A stretch of DNA of 64,000 nucleotides from Prolixibacteraceae bacterium (GTDB taxonomy: Bacteria; Bacteroidota; Bacteroidia; Bacteroidales; Prolixibacteraceae). Shown piece by piece: positions 7,719 to 16,264 of the stretch. The translations under genes were made by a program, and so were the position numbers. Where the stretch lies: positions 1 through 64,000 of the forward strand of contig JANQHI010000041.1 in assembly GCA_028282705.1 (NCBI GenBank), in the 5' to 3' direction. The notes beneath the pieces are model-generated. The model did no database searches and had not been told where the DNA came from. It saw nothing but the letters and a program-made list of their open reading frames with translations. Position 1 is the first letter of the stretch, and every line of letters starts with the position of its first letter.

Positions 7719-8573
7719 TCAGCTTGCCAAAAGCTCATTGCTCAGGTGCCCAGTTGCAATTTCCTTTACTTCTCCTTCCATCTGGATGTTCCAATCCTCA
7801 TCAATTTGGATTTTTAGTTCTCCTCCTGGCATTTTTATGGTTAATTCCCTGTTTGTAAGCCCTTTCTTTATGACAACTGAAGCCACTGCACATGACGAGC
7901 TCCCTGATGCCAGGGTATACCCTGCCCCACGTTCCCAAATAAGGACCTCTACCACATCAGGTGAAATAATTTTAGCAAATTGTACATTGATCCTGTTTGG
8001 GAATATCTTGTGGTTTTCCAGGTAAGTACCAAATTCCATAATCTCATCAACATCCAACTCATCCTTAACAACCACGCAATGAGGGTTTCCTACTGATACA
8101 CAATTAACCAAATATTCCTTCCCTCCTGCCTGAACAGGTTGGTCAAAACATTCATCTGATTCACAACTTACAGGTATCAGATTTGACTGAAATATGGCTT
8201 TGCCCATGTCCACCTTAATTTTTGATGTTTTGCCATTATGCTCTTCAGTAATCAGGGCTGTAACCAGCCCTCCCAGTGTTTCTATAGTAAATTCCTTCCC
8301 ATTTGTAAACCCAAAATCATACAGGTACTTTGCAAATATCCTTAACCCATTGCCACTTTTTTCAGCTTCTGACCCATCAGGGTTTAAAATCCTCAACCCA
8401 AAATCAGCCTTCTGGCTAGGCACTTTCAACAAAATCCCATCAGAACCAATCCCAAAATGAACATCACATATCTTGATAATCATCTCTCTTGATAGCTCAA
8501 AATCTATGTTGCTACTGTCCATTACTATGTAGTCATTGCCCAACCCATGTGATTTTACAAAAAAGTTTTTCAT
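7719..8573 (-). CDS. dapF: Diaminopimelate epimerase homologue with both catalytic Cys replaced by Ser
   Basis: The fold is clearly DapF: GLGNDYIVMD (10-19), NPDGSEAEKSGNGLR (64-78), GNPHCVVV (162-169), NR (193-194) and ERGAGYTLASG (214-224). In characterised DapF two cysteines act as acid and base, in CGNG and in ACGTG; here both positions are serine (S73 in KSGNG, codon AGT; S223 in ASGSSS, codon TCA). Substrate-binding residues around them are kept, so this is not a decayed gene. It may be a slow or redox-insensitive epimerase, act on another substrate, or have lost racemisation. Neighbouring lysA and dapL argue for a DAP role. 284 aa is normal length. Confidence 0.8.
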   Translation of the reverse strand: MKNFFVKSHGLGNDYIVMDSSNIDFELSREMIIKICDVHFGIGSDGILLKVPSQKADFGLRILNPDGSEAEKSGNGLRIFAKYLYDFGFTNGKEFTIETLGGLVTALITEEHNGKTSKIKVDMGKAIFQSNLIPVSCESDECFDQPVQAGGKEYLVNCVSVGNPHCVVVKDELDVDEIMEFGTYLENHKIFPNRINVQFAKIISPDVVEVLIWERGAGYTLASGSSSCAVASVVIKKGLTNRELTIKMPGGELKIQIDEDWNIQMEGEVKEIATGHLSNELLAS

Positions 8574-8615
8574 TGTATTGTTGTGCTATATTCAGTTATC
8601 CATGTTTTGACCTTC

Positions 8616-8623
8616 CAAAGGTA
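8616..8623 (-). promoter_or_regulatory. -7 promoter element of dapF
   Basis: Minus strand reads TACCTTTG, matching TAnnTTTG, 42 bases upstream of the dapF ATG. No convincing -33 box. Confidence 0.5.
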
Positions 8624-8716
8624 AAATTCTTTAGAATATATGGGTATGAAACAGGTTGGATTTCTTAAGTATTGTTGTATGGGATCGACCTTGGACAGCA
8701 CAAACAACAGCAGTTA

Positions 8717-8833
8717 AGGGCTAAAGCCCTAGCATTAATGCTATCTCCCATAAAAGCACATCTTCCTTTTTCTGTAACCCCATGCTTTAGCTTGGGGTTA
8801 GGAAGTTTGCCCTGTAGCCTGGGCTTTAGCCCT
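8717..8833. repeat. Foldable REP/BIME-like intergenic element
   Basis: The ends AGGGCTAAAGCCC (8717-8729) and GGGCTTTAGCCCT (8821-8833) are perfect inverted repeats of each other, and each is almost self-complementary. Inside are a perfect 12-bp palindrome AGCATTAATGCT (8731-8742) and a second hairpin TAACCCCA / TGGGGTTA (8775-8782, 8793-8800) extended by CTTCC / GGAAG. The word GCTTTAG recurs. It fills most of the 384-base dapF-dapL gap, with no gene. This resembles REP-type elements spread by TnpA_REP (RAYT) transposases; no such transposase is in the window. Confidence 0.65.
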
Positions 8834-8957
8834 GAACTTCGCCCCAATTTTATTAAAATATAAATTGAAGTCTTCTCTATTTTCAGCTTTCATTCCCACA
8901 CCATATATTTTCTATATTTACACAATCTAAATAGTAAAATTCAAAATAATATAAAGT

Positions 8958-10187
8958 ATGGCATTAATTAATGAACACTATCTAAAGCTACAAGCAGGTT
9001 ATTTATTCCCAGAGATTGGCAGGAGGGTTAGTGAATTTATCAATGCAAACCCCGAAAAGAAAGTAATAAAAATGGGGATTGGTGATGTTACCCAACCTTT
9101 GGTACCTACAGTTATAAAAGCTTTTCATGAGGCTATTGATGAAATGGGCAAAAGTGAAACTTTCAAAGGCTATGGACCTGAACAAGGTTATGGTTTTTTA
9201 AGGGAAGCCATTGCCAAAAACTCATACCAGGATAATGGTGTAGCCATTGAAGCTGATGATATTTTTATTTCTGATGGCTCAAAATGTGATACAGGGAATA
9301 TCCAGGAAATATTTGGGCACAACAATAAAATTGGGATATGTGACCCTGTGTACCCAGTATATGCTGATACCACTGTCATGGCAGGAAAAACAGGGGCTTG
9401 CCAGGATAATGGGTATTATGATGGGATCATTTATATGCCTTGTAATGAAGAAAATGGCTTTATCCCTGAACTGCCCACAGAAGTTCCTGACCTGATCTTT
9501 TTATGTTACCCCAATAACCCAACAGGGACAGTTGCCACCAAAGAAGAATTGAAAAAGTGGGTTGATTATGCACTGGAAAATAACAGCATTATCTTGTATG
9601 ATGCAGCTTATGAAGCTTTTATAACTGAAAAAAATATCCCTCATTCAATTTATGAAATTGAAGGGGCTAAAAAGGTAGCCATTGAATTTAGGAGCTTCTC
9701 AAAAACAGCAGGGTTTACGGGGACCAGGTGTGCTTACACAGTTATCCCAAAAGAACTGGTTGCTTATGGCCCTGAAGGGGATGCACACCCTGTAAGGAAC
9801 CTTTGGAACAGGAGGCACTCTACCAAATTCAATGGGGTATCATACCCTGTACAAAAAGCTGCTGCTGCTATATTTACTGAACAGGGTAAAAAAGAAGTTA
9901 CTGAAGTGATCACCTATTATCTTGATAATGCAAGGATCATGAGGGAAAGCCTCACTGAAGCTGGTTATACTGTTTATGGTGGGGTAAATGCCCCTTATGT
10001 GTGGGTAAAAACCAAAAACAACATCAGCTCTTGGGAATTCTTTGATAAGGTACTGAATGAAGCCAATGTAGTTGGTACACCAGGCTCAGGGTTTGGTCCT
10101 GCTGGTGAAGGGTATTTCCGTTTTTCAGCATTTGCTGACAGGGAAAATGTGATAGAAGCAATGAATAGGATTAAAAAGCTTACATAA
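8958..10187 (+). CDS. dapL: LL-diaminopimelate aminotransferase
   Basis: DapL converts tetrahydrodipicolinate directly to LL-diaminopimelate with glutamate as donor, bypassing the succinylase and acetylase branches of lysine and peptidoglycan synthesis. Family signs are [10 protein letters not shown] in the N-terminal half, [30 protein letters not shown] and the PLP-lysine segment [13 protein letters not shown]. 409 aa matches characterised DapL. It is divergent from the dapF homologue and followed by its own terminator. DapL yields LL-DAP, so a functional epimerase is needed downstream, which makes the unusual DapF next door notable. Confidence 0.95.
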   Translation: MALINEHYLKLQAGYLFPEIGRRVSEFINANPEKKVIKMGIGDVTQPLVPTVIKAFHEAIDEMGKSETFKGYGPEQGYGFLREAIAKNSYQDNGVAIEADDIFISDGSKCDTGNIQEIFGHNNKIGICDPVYPVYADTTVMAGKTGACQDNGYYDGIIYMPCNEENGFIPELPTEVPDLIFLCYPNNPTGTVATKEELKKWVDYALENNSIILYDAAYEAFITEKNIPHSIYEIEGAKKVAIEFRSFSKTAGFTGTRCAYTVIPKELVAYGPEGDAHPVRNLWNRRHSTKFNGVSYPVQKAAAAIFTEQGKKEVTEVITYYLDNARIMRESLTEAGYTVYGGVNAPYVWVKTKNNISSWEFFDKVLNEANVVGTPGSGFGPAGEGYFRFSAFADRENVIEAMNRIKKLT

Positions 10188-10199
10188 AAAGTACAAAGA

Positions 10200-10234
10200 C
10201 CCGTTCTTTTTAACAGAACGGGCCTATTTATTAT
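10200..10234 (+). terminator. Terminator after dapL
   Basis: CCCGTTCT (10200-10207) pairs with AGAACGGG (10215-10222), followed by CCTATTTATTATTTT. Confidence 0.75.
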
Positions 10235-10267
10235 TTTAGGATCAAGAATCTAGCATAGGCAAACAAA

Positions 10268-10292
10268 GGTTGGAAATCCCAACCCTTTTTTA
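10268..10292. terminator. Second hairpin in the convergent dapL / aminotransferase gap
   Basis: GGTTGG (10269-10274) pairs with CCAACC (10280-10285), followed by CTTTTTTA. It lies just before the stop of the minus-strand aminotransferase and may act as a back-up terminator. Confidence 0.5.
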
Positions 10293-10297
10293 TTTCA

Positions 10298-11497
10298 TTA
10301 TCTCTTCCTCCCAGAATATACTTTTAAAGCTTCTTCCAATATTTTAAGGCACACTGCCAGGTCTTCCTTTTTTAAAACATAGGCAATCCTTACCTCATCT
10401 TTTCCATACCCATCAATGGTATAAAAACCTGAAGCAGGAGCCAGGAACAAAGTCTGGTTTCCCCATTGGAAATCGGAAAGCAGCCATTCACAAAATTTAT
10501 CAGAGTCATCAACAGGCAGCCTTGCCACAGTGTAAAAAGCCCCCATTGGAATAGGTGAATACACACCATCAATCCTGTTTAGCCCATCAATAAGGAATTT
10601 CCTTCTCTCAACATACTCATTATAATTATTAAGCATGTAGTCATCACCAGAATCAAGGGATGCTTCAGCAGCAATCTGCCCAATCAGTGGTGGGCTTAAC
10701 CTTGCCTGGCAAAACTTAATGATATTATCTCTTAAAGCCTTGTTTTTACAAATAATTGCCCCAACCCTTAATCCACATTCGCTATACCTTTTTGAGACAG
10801 AATCAACCAATACCACATTTTGCTCAATCCCATCCAGGTGGAAAGCAGAAATATAAGGAGCCCCTGTGTAGCAAAATTCCCTATATACCTCATCAGAAAA
10901 AAGGTACAGGTCATACTTCTTAACCAGGTCTCTTATCTTATTCATTTCACTTTGGGTGTAAAGGTAACCTGTAGGGTTGTTTGGGTTGCAAATCATCATC
11001 CCCTTTGTTTTTGGGGTGATAAGCTTTTCAAACTCTTCAACAGGAGGCAATGCAAAACCCTCTTCAATTTTTGCAGGCAATGATTTAATGATAGCCCCAG
11101 CCACAATGGCAAATGCCTCATAGTTAGCATATGCAGGTTCAGGTACTATGATTTCATCACCAGGATCAAGGCACGACATAAAAGCAAATGTAACAGCTTC
11201 ACTCCCCCCAGATGTGATGATAATATCTTCGACATCAACATCAATATTGAATTTGTGGTAATATTTCGCCAGTTTTTCCCTGAATGATTTTATCCCTTCA
11301 CTTGGAGTATATTCCAATATTTCCCTGTCTATTGATTTTATAGCATCCAGGGCATTTGTTGGTGTTGGCAGGTCAGGCTGCCCAATGTTTAAATGATACA
11401 CCTTAACCCCTTTATCTTTGGCTTTGTCAGCCCAGGGAACCAATTTCCTGATTGGGGAATCAGGCATAATCATTCCTCTTTTTGAAACTGTCGGCAT
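10298..11497 (-). CDS. Class I/II PLP aminotransferase (aspartate aminotransferase-like)
   Basis: A fold-type I aminotransferase of the AspAT Ib type. Visible are NIGQPDLPTP near the N-terminus, TSGGSEAVTFAF, PAYANYEAFA, CNPNNPTGYL, the Tyr-containing DEVYREF and the PLP lysine in DSVSKRYSECGLRVG. 399 aa is normal. The substrate could be aspartate, an aromatic acid or an alanine/valine-type acid. It lies convergent to dapL and divergent from alanine dehydrogenase, each with its own promoter, so an alanine- or aspartate-linked role fits the block but is inference. Confidence 0.85.
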   Translation of the reverse strand: MPTVSKRGMIMPDSPIRKLVPWADKAKDKGVKVYHLNIGQPDLPTPTNALDAIKSIDREILEYTPSEGIKSFREKLAKYYHKFNIDVDVEDIIITSGGSEAVTFAFMSCLDPGDEIIVPEPAYANYEAFAIVAGAIIKSLPAKIEEGFALPPVEEFEKLITPKTKGMMICNPNNPTGYLYTQSEMNKIRDLVKKYDLYLFSDEVYREFCYTGAPYISAFHLDGIEQNVVLVDSVSKRYSECGLRVGAIICKNKALRDNIIKFCQARLSPPLIGQIAAEASLDSGDDYMLNNYNEYVERRKFLIDGLNRIDGVYSPIPMGAFYTVARLPVDDSDKFCEWLLSDFQWGNQTLFLAPASGFYTIDGYGKDEVRIAYVLKKEDLAVCLKILEEALKVYSGRKR

Positions 11498-11524
11498 GCT
11501 TTATAAGATAAAATAAAAAGTGGT

Positions 11525-11554
11525 CAAAGATACAACTTGCAATTTGAAATCAAA
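11525..11554 (-). promoter_or_regulatory. Promoter of the class I aminotransferase gene
   Basis: Minus strand reads TTTG (11554-11551), an 18-base spacer, then TATCTTTG (11532-11525), close to the full Bacteroidota consensus. The ATG at 11497 is 27 bases downstream. Confidence 0.65.
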
Positions 11555-11706
11555 ATATGCCTATAGGTAACAATATGAAGTATTGTTAATTTAATAACTT
11601 GCAATCTCCAAAAACCTTCCTATTCATTTTGAAGCAAGGCTTATTGCTTATCCCTTCATCATAAGAATTACTTAGTTTTATCATGTTTTAGTACTACACA
11701 CTTCCC

Positions 11707-11714
11707 TATTTTTG
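11707..11714 (+). promoter_or_regulatory. -7 promoter element of alanine dehydrogenase
   Basis: TATTTTTG matches TAnnTTTG and lies 24 bases before the ATG at 11739. It includes an in-frame TTG that could be mistaken for a start. Confidence 0.55.
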
Positions 11715-11738
11715 GTGAAAACTTATAAAGATTTTGAC

Positions 11739-12851
11739 ATGATAATTGGAGTCCCAAAAGAGATTAAGAACAATGAAAACCGTGTGGCTTTAACCCCAGC
11801 AGGAGCTGCTGAACTGGTGAAACATGGCCATGAATTATTTGTACAGGCAACAGCAGGTAATGGTAGTGGTTTTAAAGATGAAGATTATATAAATGCAGGT
11901 GCCAAAATCCTACCTACCATTGAGGATGTTTATGGTATTGCTGAAATGATCATCAAAGTAAAAGAACCCATAGAGCCCGAATATAAGCTGATTAAAAAAG
12001 GGCAAATACTATATACTTATTTCCACTTTGCATCATCTGAACCACTCACAAATGCAATGATTGAAAATGGCTCAATGTGCTTGGCTTATGAAACAGTAGA
12101 ACTTCCTGACCGCTCACTTCCACTATTGATCCCAATGAGTGAAGTTGCTGGGCGCATGTCTGTTCAGGAAGGAGCAAAATACCTTGAAAAAACATATGGT
12201 GGATATGGTGTGCTTCTTGGTGGTGTAGCTGGAGTACCTCCTGCAAAAGTATTGATCATTGGTGGTGGTATCGTGGGTACTGAAGCAGCAAAAATGGCTG
12301 CTGGGCTGGGTGCTGATGTAACCATTATGGATATTGACCTTGCCAGGTTACGTTACCTTGATGATATTATGCCTGCCAATGTAAAAACAATGATGAGCAA
12401 TGAATACAATGTGCGTGAAATGATCCAAAGCCATGACCTTATCATAGGTGCTGTATTGATTCCTGGTGCAAAGGCTCCAAAACTCATCACAAGGAATATG
12501 CTCAAAACCATGAAACCAGGTACTGTAATGGTAGATGTAGCTGTTGACCAGGGAGGGTGTTTTGAAACCACTGCAGCAACTACACATGCTGAACCTACTT
12601 TCATGATTAATGAAGTTATTCATTATTGCGTTGCCAACATGCCTGGAGCAGTTCCGCGTACATCAACCCTGGCCTTAACCAATGCAACTTTGCCTAATGC
12701 TATCCATATTGCAAATAAAGGATGGAAGCAAGCCTGCATTGACAGTGTTCCTTTAAGGAAAGGATTAAATGTAGTGGATGGGAAAGTAGTTTACAAAGGA
12801 GTAGCAGAAGCATTTGACCTGCCCTATACTGATGTAGAAAACGTACTTTAA
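11739..12851 (+). CDS. ald: Alanine dehydrogenase
   Basis: NAD-dependent interconversion of alanine with pyruvate and ammonia. From the ATG at 11739 the product begins with the family signature MIIGVPKEIKNNENRVALTP, and 370 aa is the standard length. The Rossmann motif is IGGGIVGTEAAKMAAGLGADV, followed by MDID as the ribose-binding acid. The C-terminal VDVAVDQGGCFETT and MPGAVPRTST segments are characteristic. A TTG at 11712 would add nine residues but coincides with a promoter box. Followed by a strong terminator, so monocistronic. Confidence 0.95.
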   Translation: MIIGVPKEIKNNENRVALTPAGAAELVKHGHELFVQATAGNGSGFKDEDYINAGAKILPTIEDVYGIAEMIIKVKEPIEPEYKLIKKGQILYTYFHFASSEPLTNAMIENGSMCLAYETVELPDRSLPLLIPMSEVAGRMSVQEGAKYLEKTYGGYGVLLGGVAGVPPAKVLIIGGGIVGTEAAKMAAGLGADVTIMDIDLARLRYLDDIMPANVKTMMSNEYNVREMIQSHDLIIGAVLIPGAKAPKLITRNMLKTMKPGTVMVDVAVDQGGCFETTAATTHAEPTFMINEVIHYCVANMPGAVPRTSTLALTNATLPNAIHIANKGWKQACIDSVPLRKGLNVVDGKVVYKGVAEAFDLPYTDVENVL

Positions 12852-12875
12852 TAGGCTAATTCATAATTTACAAAG

Positions 12876-12906
12876 AACCTGGCAAAATTGCCGGGTTTTT
12901 TGTTTT
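12876..12906 (+). terminator. Terminator after ald
   Basis: AACCTGGCAA (12876-12885) pairs with TTGCCGGGTT (12888-12897) with one G-T pair, followed by a T-run. Confidence 0.85.
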
Positions 12907-12967
12907 AGCTCTTATCCTAAATTTATTTCCATTCAAGTTTATTATATTTATATGGTAAACAACTATA

Positions 12968-13783
12968 ATGAGCTCATTAAAAAACAAATTTTACGAAATT
13001 ATATTTGAGGCAGATACAAAGGCTGGCAAAACATTTGACATTATCCTCTCTATTGTGATTTTGGTTAGTGTCCTGCTGGTTATGTTAGAAAGTGTGCAAC
13101 ATATTAATGCACGTTACAACCGTTTTTTAAAGATTGCTGAATGGTTTATTACCATCATTTTTACCATTGAATACATTATCAGGATAATTATTGTAAAAAA
13201 AGCATGGCGTTATATTACCAGCTTTTATGGGATAATTGACCTCATGGCAGTTATCCCAACTTATTTGAGCTTGGTCTTTATTGGTGGGCAAAGCCTGGTA
13301 GTAATAAGGATTTTAAGGCTGTTGCGTGTATTTAGGATATTGAAATTAAGCAGGTACTCAGCAGCAGGTAGGAGCCTTGCAAAAGCCTTATGGTCCAGCA
13401 GGGCAAAAATTGGGGTATTCCTGTTTTTTGTATTTATGCTTGTGGTTATTATTGGAACAATTATGTACCTTATTGAAGGTGAAGAAAATGGCTTTAAATC
13501 CATTCCTTTAAGTATCTATTGGGCAATTGTTACCTTAACTACTGTTGGTTATGGAGATATTTCCCCAAGTACTGCAACAGGACAGTTTCTTGCTAGTATT
13601 GTAATGATCATGGGCTATGCAATTATTGCTGTCCCAACAGGAATTGTTACTGCTGAAATCATTGGTCCCTTCAAAAAGAACAATACACAAGTATGCCCTG
13701 AATGCCTGCATAGTTTCCATGATGATGATGCTATATACTGTAAAAAATGTGGTTCAGAAATAAATCCCGAAGAAGATAATTAA
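12968..13783 (+). CDS. Kv-type voltage-gated potassium channel with C-terminal zinc ribbon
   Basis: A six-transmembrane inner-membrane channel subunit. The S4-like voltage sensor has arginines every third residue (IRILRLLRVFRILKLSR, 113-129). The pore has the K+ selectivity filter TTVGYGD (191-197) between S5 and S6. The C-terminus adds a short ribbon with C243-x2-C246 and C258-x2-C261, a C4 zinc-binding pattern. The S1-S6 core is ordinary; the cytosolic ribbon is an addition that could gate or assemble the tetramer. Its stop codon shares the bases TTAA with the stop of the convergent folK. Confidence 0.9.
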   Translation: MSSLKNKFYEIIFEADTKAGKTFDIILSIVILVSVLLVMLESVQHINARYNRFLKIAEWFITIIFTIEYIIRIIIVKKAWRYITSFYGIIDLMAVIPTYLSLVFIGGQSLVVIRILRLLRVFRILKLSRYSAAGRSLAKALWSSRAKIGVFLFFVFMLVVIIGTIMYLIEGEENGFKSIPLSIYWAIVTLTTVGYGDISPSTATGQFLASIVMIMGYAIIAVPTGIVTAEIIGPFKKNNTQVCPECLHSFHDDDAIYCKKCGSEINPEEDN

Positions 13784-14271
13784 AGATTTTTTACATCCTT
13801 GATTTGGGAAGTATCTGGACAGATTTCTAATAATTCTTTTATGCTTTTTTGAAAAACTGGGTGTATCATCAAAGGAGCTATTTCTACTAAAGGAACAATC
13901 ACAAAATTTCTTTTGTGCATCTGTGGGTGAGGGATTACAAGGTTTGCTGATTCCATGGCCAAACTATCATAAAGAAGGATATCCACGTCCATTTTCCTTG
14001 AAGAATAGCCCTCAACTTGCCTTTTTCGGGCAAAGGATTTATCAATTAAATTGATCTTATCTAAAACTTCCACTGGGCTCAGCAATGTGCCAACCAATAG
14101 CACCTGATTCCAAAAATTATCTTTTGATTCAAACCCCCAGGGAGGGGTTTCATAAACAGATGATTTTTTTTTAACTTCACCAATATGTTCTTCTATCAGT
14201 GAAATGCATCTCTTCAGGTTTTCTTTTTTATTACCTAAATTACCCCCTATTCCTAAAAAAACGTTATGCAT
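13780..14271 (-). CDS. folK: Hydroxymethyldihydropterin pyrophosphokinase FolK
   Basis: Transfers pyrophosphate from ATP to 6-hydroxymethyl-7,8-dihydropterin in folate synthesis. Signature segments are LGIGGNLGNKKENL at the N-terminus, YETPPWGF, FWNQV, and the ATP/Mg motif RKMDVDILLYD, followed by IPHPQMHKRNFV. 163 aa is typical of a monofunctional enzyme. No other folate gene is adjacent. It ends convergently on the potassium channel gene with a 4-base overlap and is divergent from sppA. Confidence 0.93.
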   Translation of the reverse strand: MHNVFLGIGGNLGNKKENLKRCISLIEEHIGEVKKKSSVYETPPWGFESKDNFWNQVLLVGTLLSPVEVLDKINLIDKSFARKRQVEGYSSRKMDVDILLYDSLAMESANLVIPHPQMHKRNFVIVPLVEIAPLMIHPVFQKSIKELLEICPDTSQIKDVKNL

Positions 14272-14359
14272 TAAATTGTTTTTGTAATAACTTTAGGTTT
14301 TTATTGACCTATCAGAATAAATTAAGTGGATAAAATTACTGAATAAATAATACATTAAA

Positions 14360-16141
14360 ATGAAAGATTTTTTAAAATACACATTGGCAACTATAGTTGG
14401 GATTGTTATCATCAACATTATTGGGTTTTTTATTTTCTTTATAGTCATTGGAGCTATTGTTTCAACAACTGAGAAGCAAGTAACTGTACCAAACAATTCA
14501 TTATTGGTCATTAACCTTGAAAGGCAAGTTGTAGACAGGGCGCCTGTTGACCCTTTTGAGGACCTTAACTTGCCAGCATTTAGCCAGGGGCAGAAAATTG
14601 GGTTAGACCAAATTTTAGAATCCATTGAAAAAGCAAAATATGACAACAGGATAAAAGGGATTTACCTCAATTCAACTGCTATAAATGCTGGGATGGCTAC
14701 TGTTGAAGAGATTAGGAATGCTTTATTGAAGTTTAAAGAAGAATGTGATAAACCCATTTATGCTTATGCTGACTTGATGGGGCAAAAAGCATATTACCTG
14801 GCAACTGTGGCTGACACAATTTCTATAAACCCTGAAGGAGCTGTTGATTTCCGTGGACTGGGAGCTGAGCGCATGTTTTACAAAAATGCCCTGGAAAAAT
14901 TGGGGATTGAAATGCAAATAGTAAGGCATGGTGAATACAAATCTGCTGTAGAGCCTTTCATCCTGGAAAAAATGAGCCCTGAAAGCAAAGAACAATCACT
15001 AACTTACCTCAACAGCCTTTGGATGCACATGCTAAAAGGTATCTCAAAAGAACGTGGGATCATTGTTGAAAAACTCAATGAATTTGCTGACCAGGTGCAA
15101 TCATTGGAAAAAGGTGAAAAAGCTGTCAAAAAAGGGTTAGTTGATTTTGCCAAGTATAAGGATGAAGTGCTGGATGACTTAAGAGGCATAACGGGTACAA
15201 AAGCTAAAAAAGGTATCCCTGTTATTGGTGCATCAGATTATGCTGATGTATATGTTGCCAACCCTAACAAAAAGAAAAAAGGGCTGTCAAAAAATAAAAT
15301 AGCTGTTATTTATGCAAGTGGAGATATTGGCTTATCCATGGGAGGGGAGGTAATAAATGCTGATGTAATTTCACGTGAAATCAGGAAAGTGAGGCAGGAT
15401 ACCAACTACAAAGCCATCATTTTGAGGATTGATTCTCCAGGAGGAAGTGCTTTCCATTCTGATGTTATTTGGCGTGAAGTTTACCTTGCCGCAAAAGAAA
15501 AGCTGGTCATTGCTTCAATGGGTGACTTGGCAGCTTCTGGAGGTTATTACATAGCCTGTGCTGCTGATAAGATAGTAGCCAGCCCAAATACTATAACAGG
15601 CTCAATTGGGATATTTGGTGTTATCCCAAATGTTGGGGAATTGCTAAATGAAAAACTAGGCATCACTACTGATGTGGTTAAAACCAATGACCACTCTGAC
15701 CTGATCACTATTACCAGGGGCATGTCAGCATTTGAAAAAGACCTGATGCAAGAAAACATTGAAGAAGGATACCAGACGTTTATAAAAAAGGTTGCTGAGG
15801 GGAGGGACCTGGAACTTTCTGTGTTTGACCAAATTGGCGAAGGGCGTGTGTGGTCTGGTGAAAATGCAAAAGAAATTGGGCTGGTTGATGAATTTGGCGG
15901 AATAACCGAAGCCATTGACCTTGCAGTTGAAATAACTGGTGTTGAGGATTATAGGGTAGTTAAACTACCAAGGCTTCCAGACCCATTTGAAGAACTGTTT
16001 AAAACAGGACCAGATAAAATCAGAACTTGGGTACTGGAAAAAGAATTAGGGGAAACTGCCAAATATTACAGGTTCCTTAAAAATGCTTCAACCCTAAATG
16101 GGGTATATGTCAGGATGCCCTATGATATTGAAATTCAATAA
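14360..16141 (+). CDS. sppA: Signal peptide peptidase SppA, 67K type
   Basis: A membrane-anchored serine protease that degrades cleaved signal peptides. One N-terminal transmembrane helix (about 8-34) is followed by two tandem ClpP-like domains. The general-base lysine is in GEYKSAVEPF (N-terminal domain) and the nucleophile serine in LAASGGYYIACAADKI (C-terminal domain), the Ser-Lys arrangement of the long SppA form. At 593 aa it matches the 67K type. Hairpin after the stop; divergent from folK. Confidence 0.93.
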   Translation: MKDFLKYTLATIVGIVIINIIGFFIFFIVIGAIVSTTEKQVTVPNNSLLVINLERQVVDRAPVDPFEDLNLPAFSQGQKIGLDQILESIEKAKYDNRIKGIYLNSTAINAGMATVEEIRNALLKFKEECDKPIYAYADLMGQKAYYLATVADTISINPEGAVDFRGLGAERMFYKNALEKLGIEMQIVRHGEYKSAVEPFILEKMSPESKEQSLTYLNSLWMHMLKGISKERGIIVEKLNEFADQVQSLEKGEKAVKKGLVDFAKYKDEVLDDLRGITGTKAKKGIPVIGASDYADVYVANPNKKKKGLSKNKIAVIYASGDIGLSMGGEVINADVISREIRKVRQDTNYKAIILRIDSPGGSAFHSDVIWREVYLAAKEKLVIASMGDLAASGGYYIACAADKIVASPNTITGSIGIFGVIPNVGELLNEKLGITTDVVKTNDHSDLITITRGMSAFEKDLMQENIEEGYQTFIKKVAEGRDLELSVFDQIGEGRVWSGENAKEIGLVDEFGGITEAIDLAVEITGVEDYRVVKLPRLPDPFEELFKTGPDKIRTWVLEKELGETAKYYRFLKNASTLNGVYVRMPYDIEIQ

Positions 16142-16149
16142 ACCCAAAT

Positions 16150-16182
16150 AGTGAGGGCTTCACTCAAAGTGAAACCCTCACT
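16150..16182. terminator. Hairpin after sppA
   Basis: AGTGAGGG and TTCAC pair with GTGAA and CCCTCACT (one C-A mismatch) around a TCAAA loop. The stem is strong, but the T-run is weak, so it may end transcription or protect the mRNA 3' end. Confidence 0.5.
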
Positions 16183-16264
16183 AACACTAACTTTTAATGC
16201 CCTAGCAAATTATTACCCCATCCATTTTTTTTATTTTAGCTTATAAATTATTTTTAGGGCTTCT

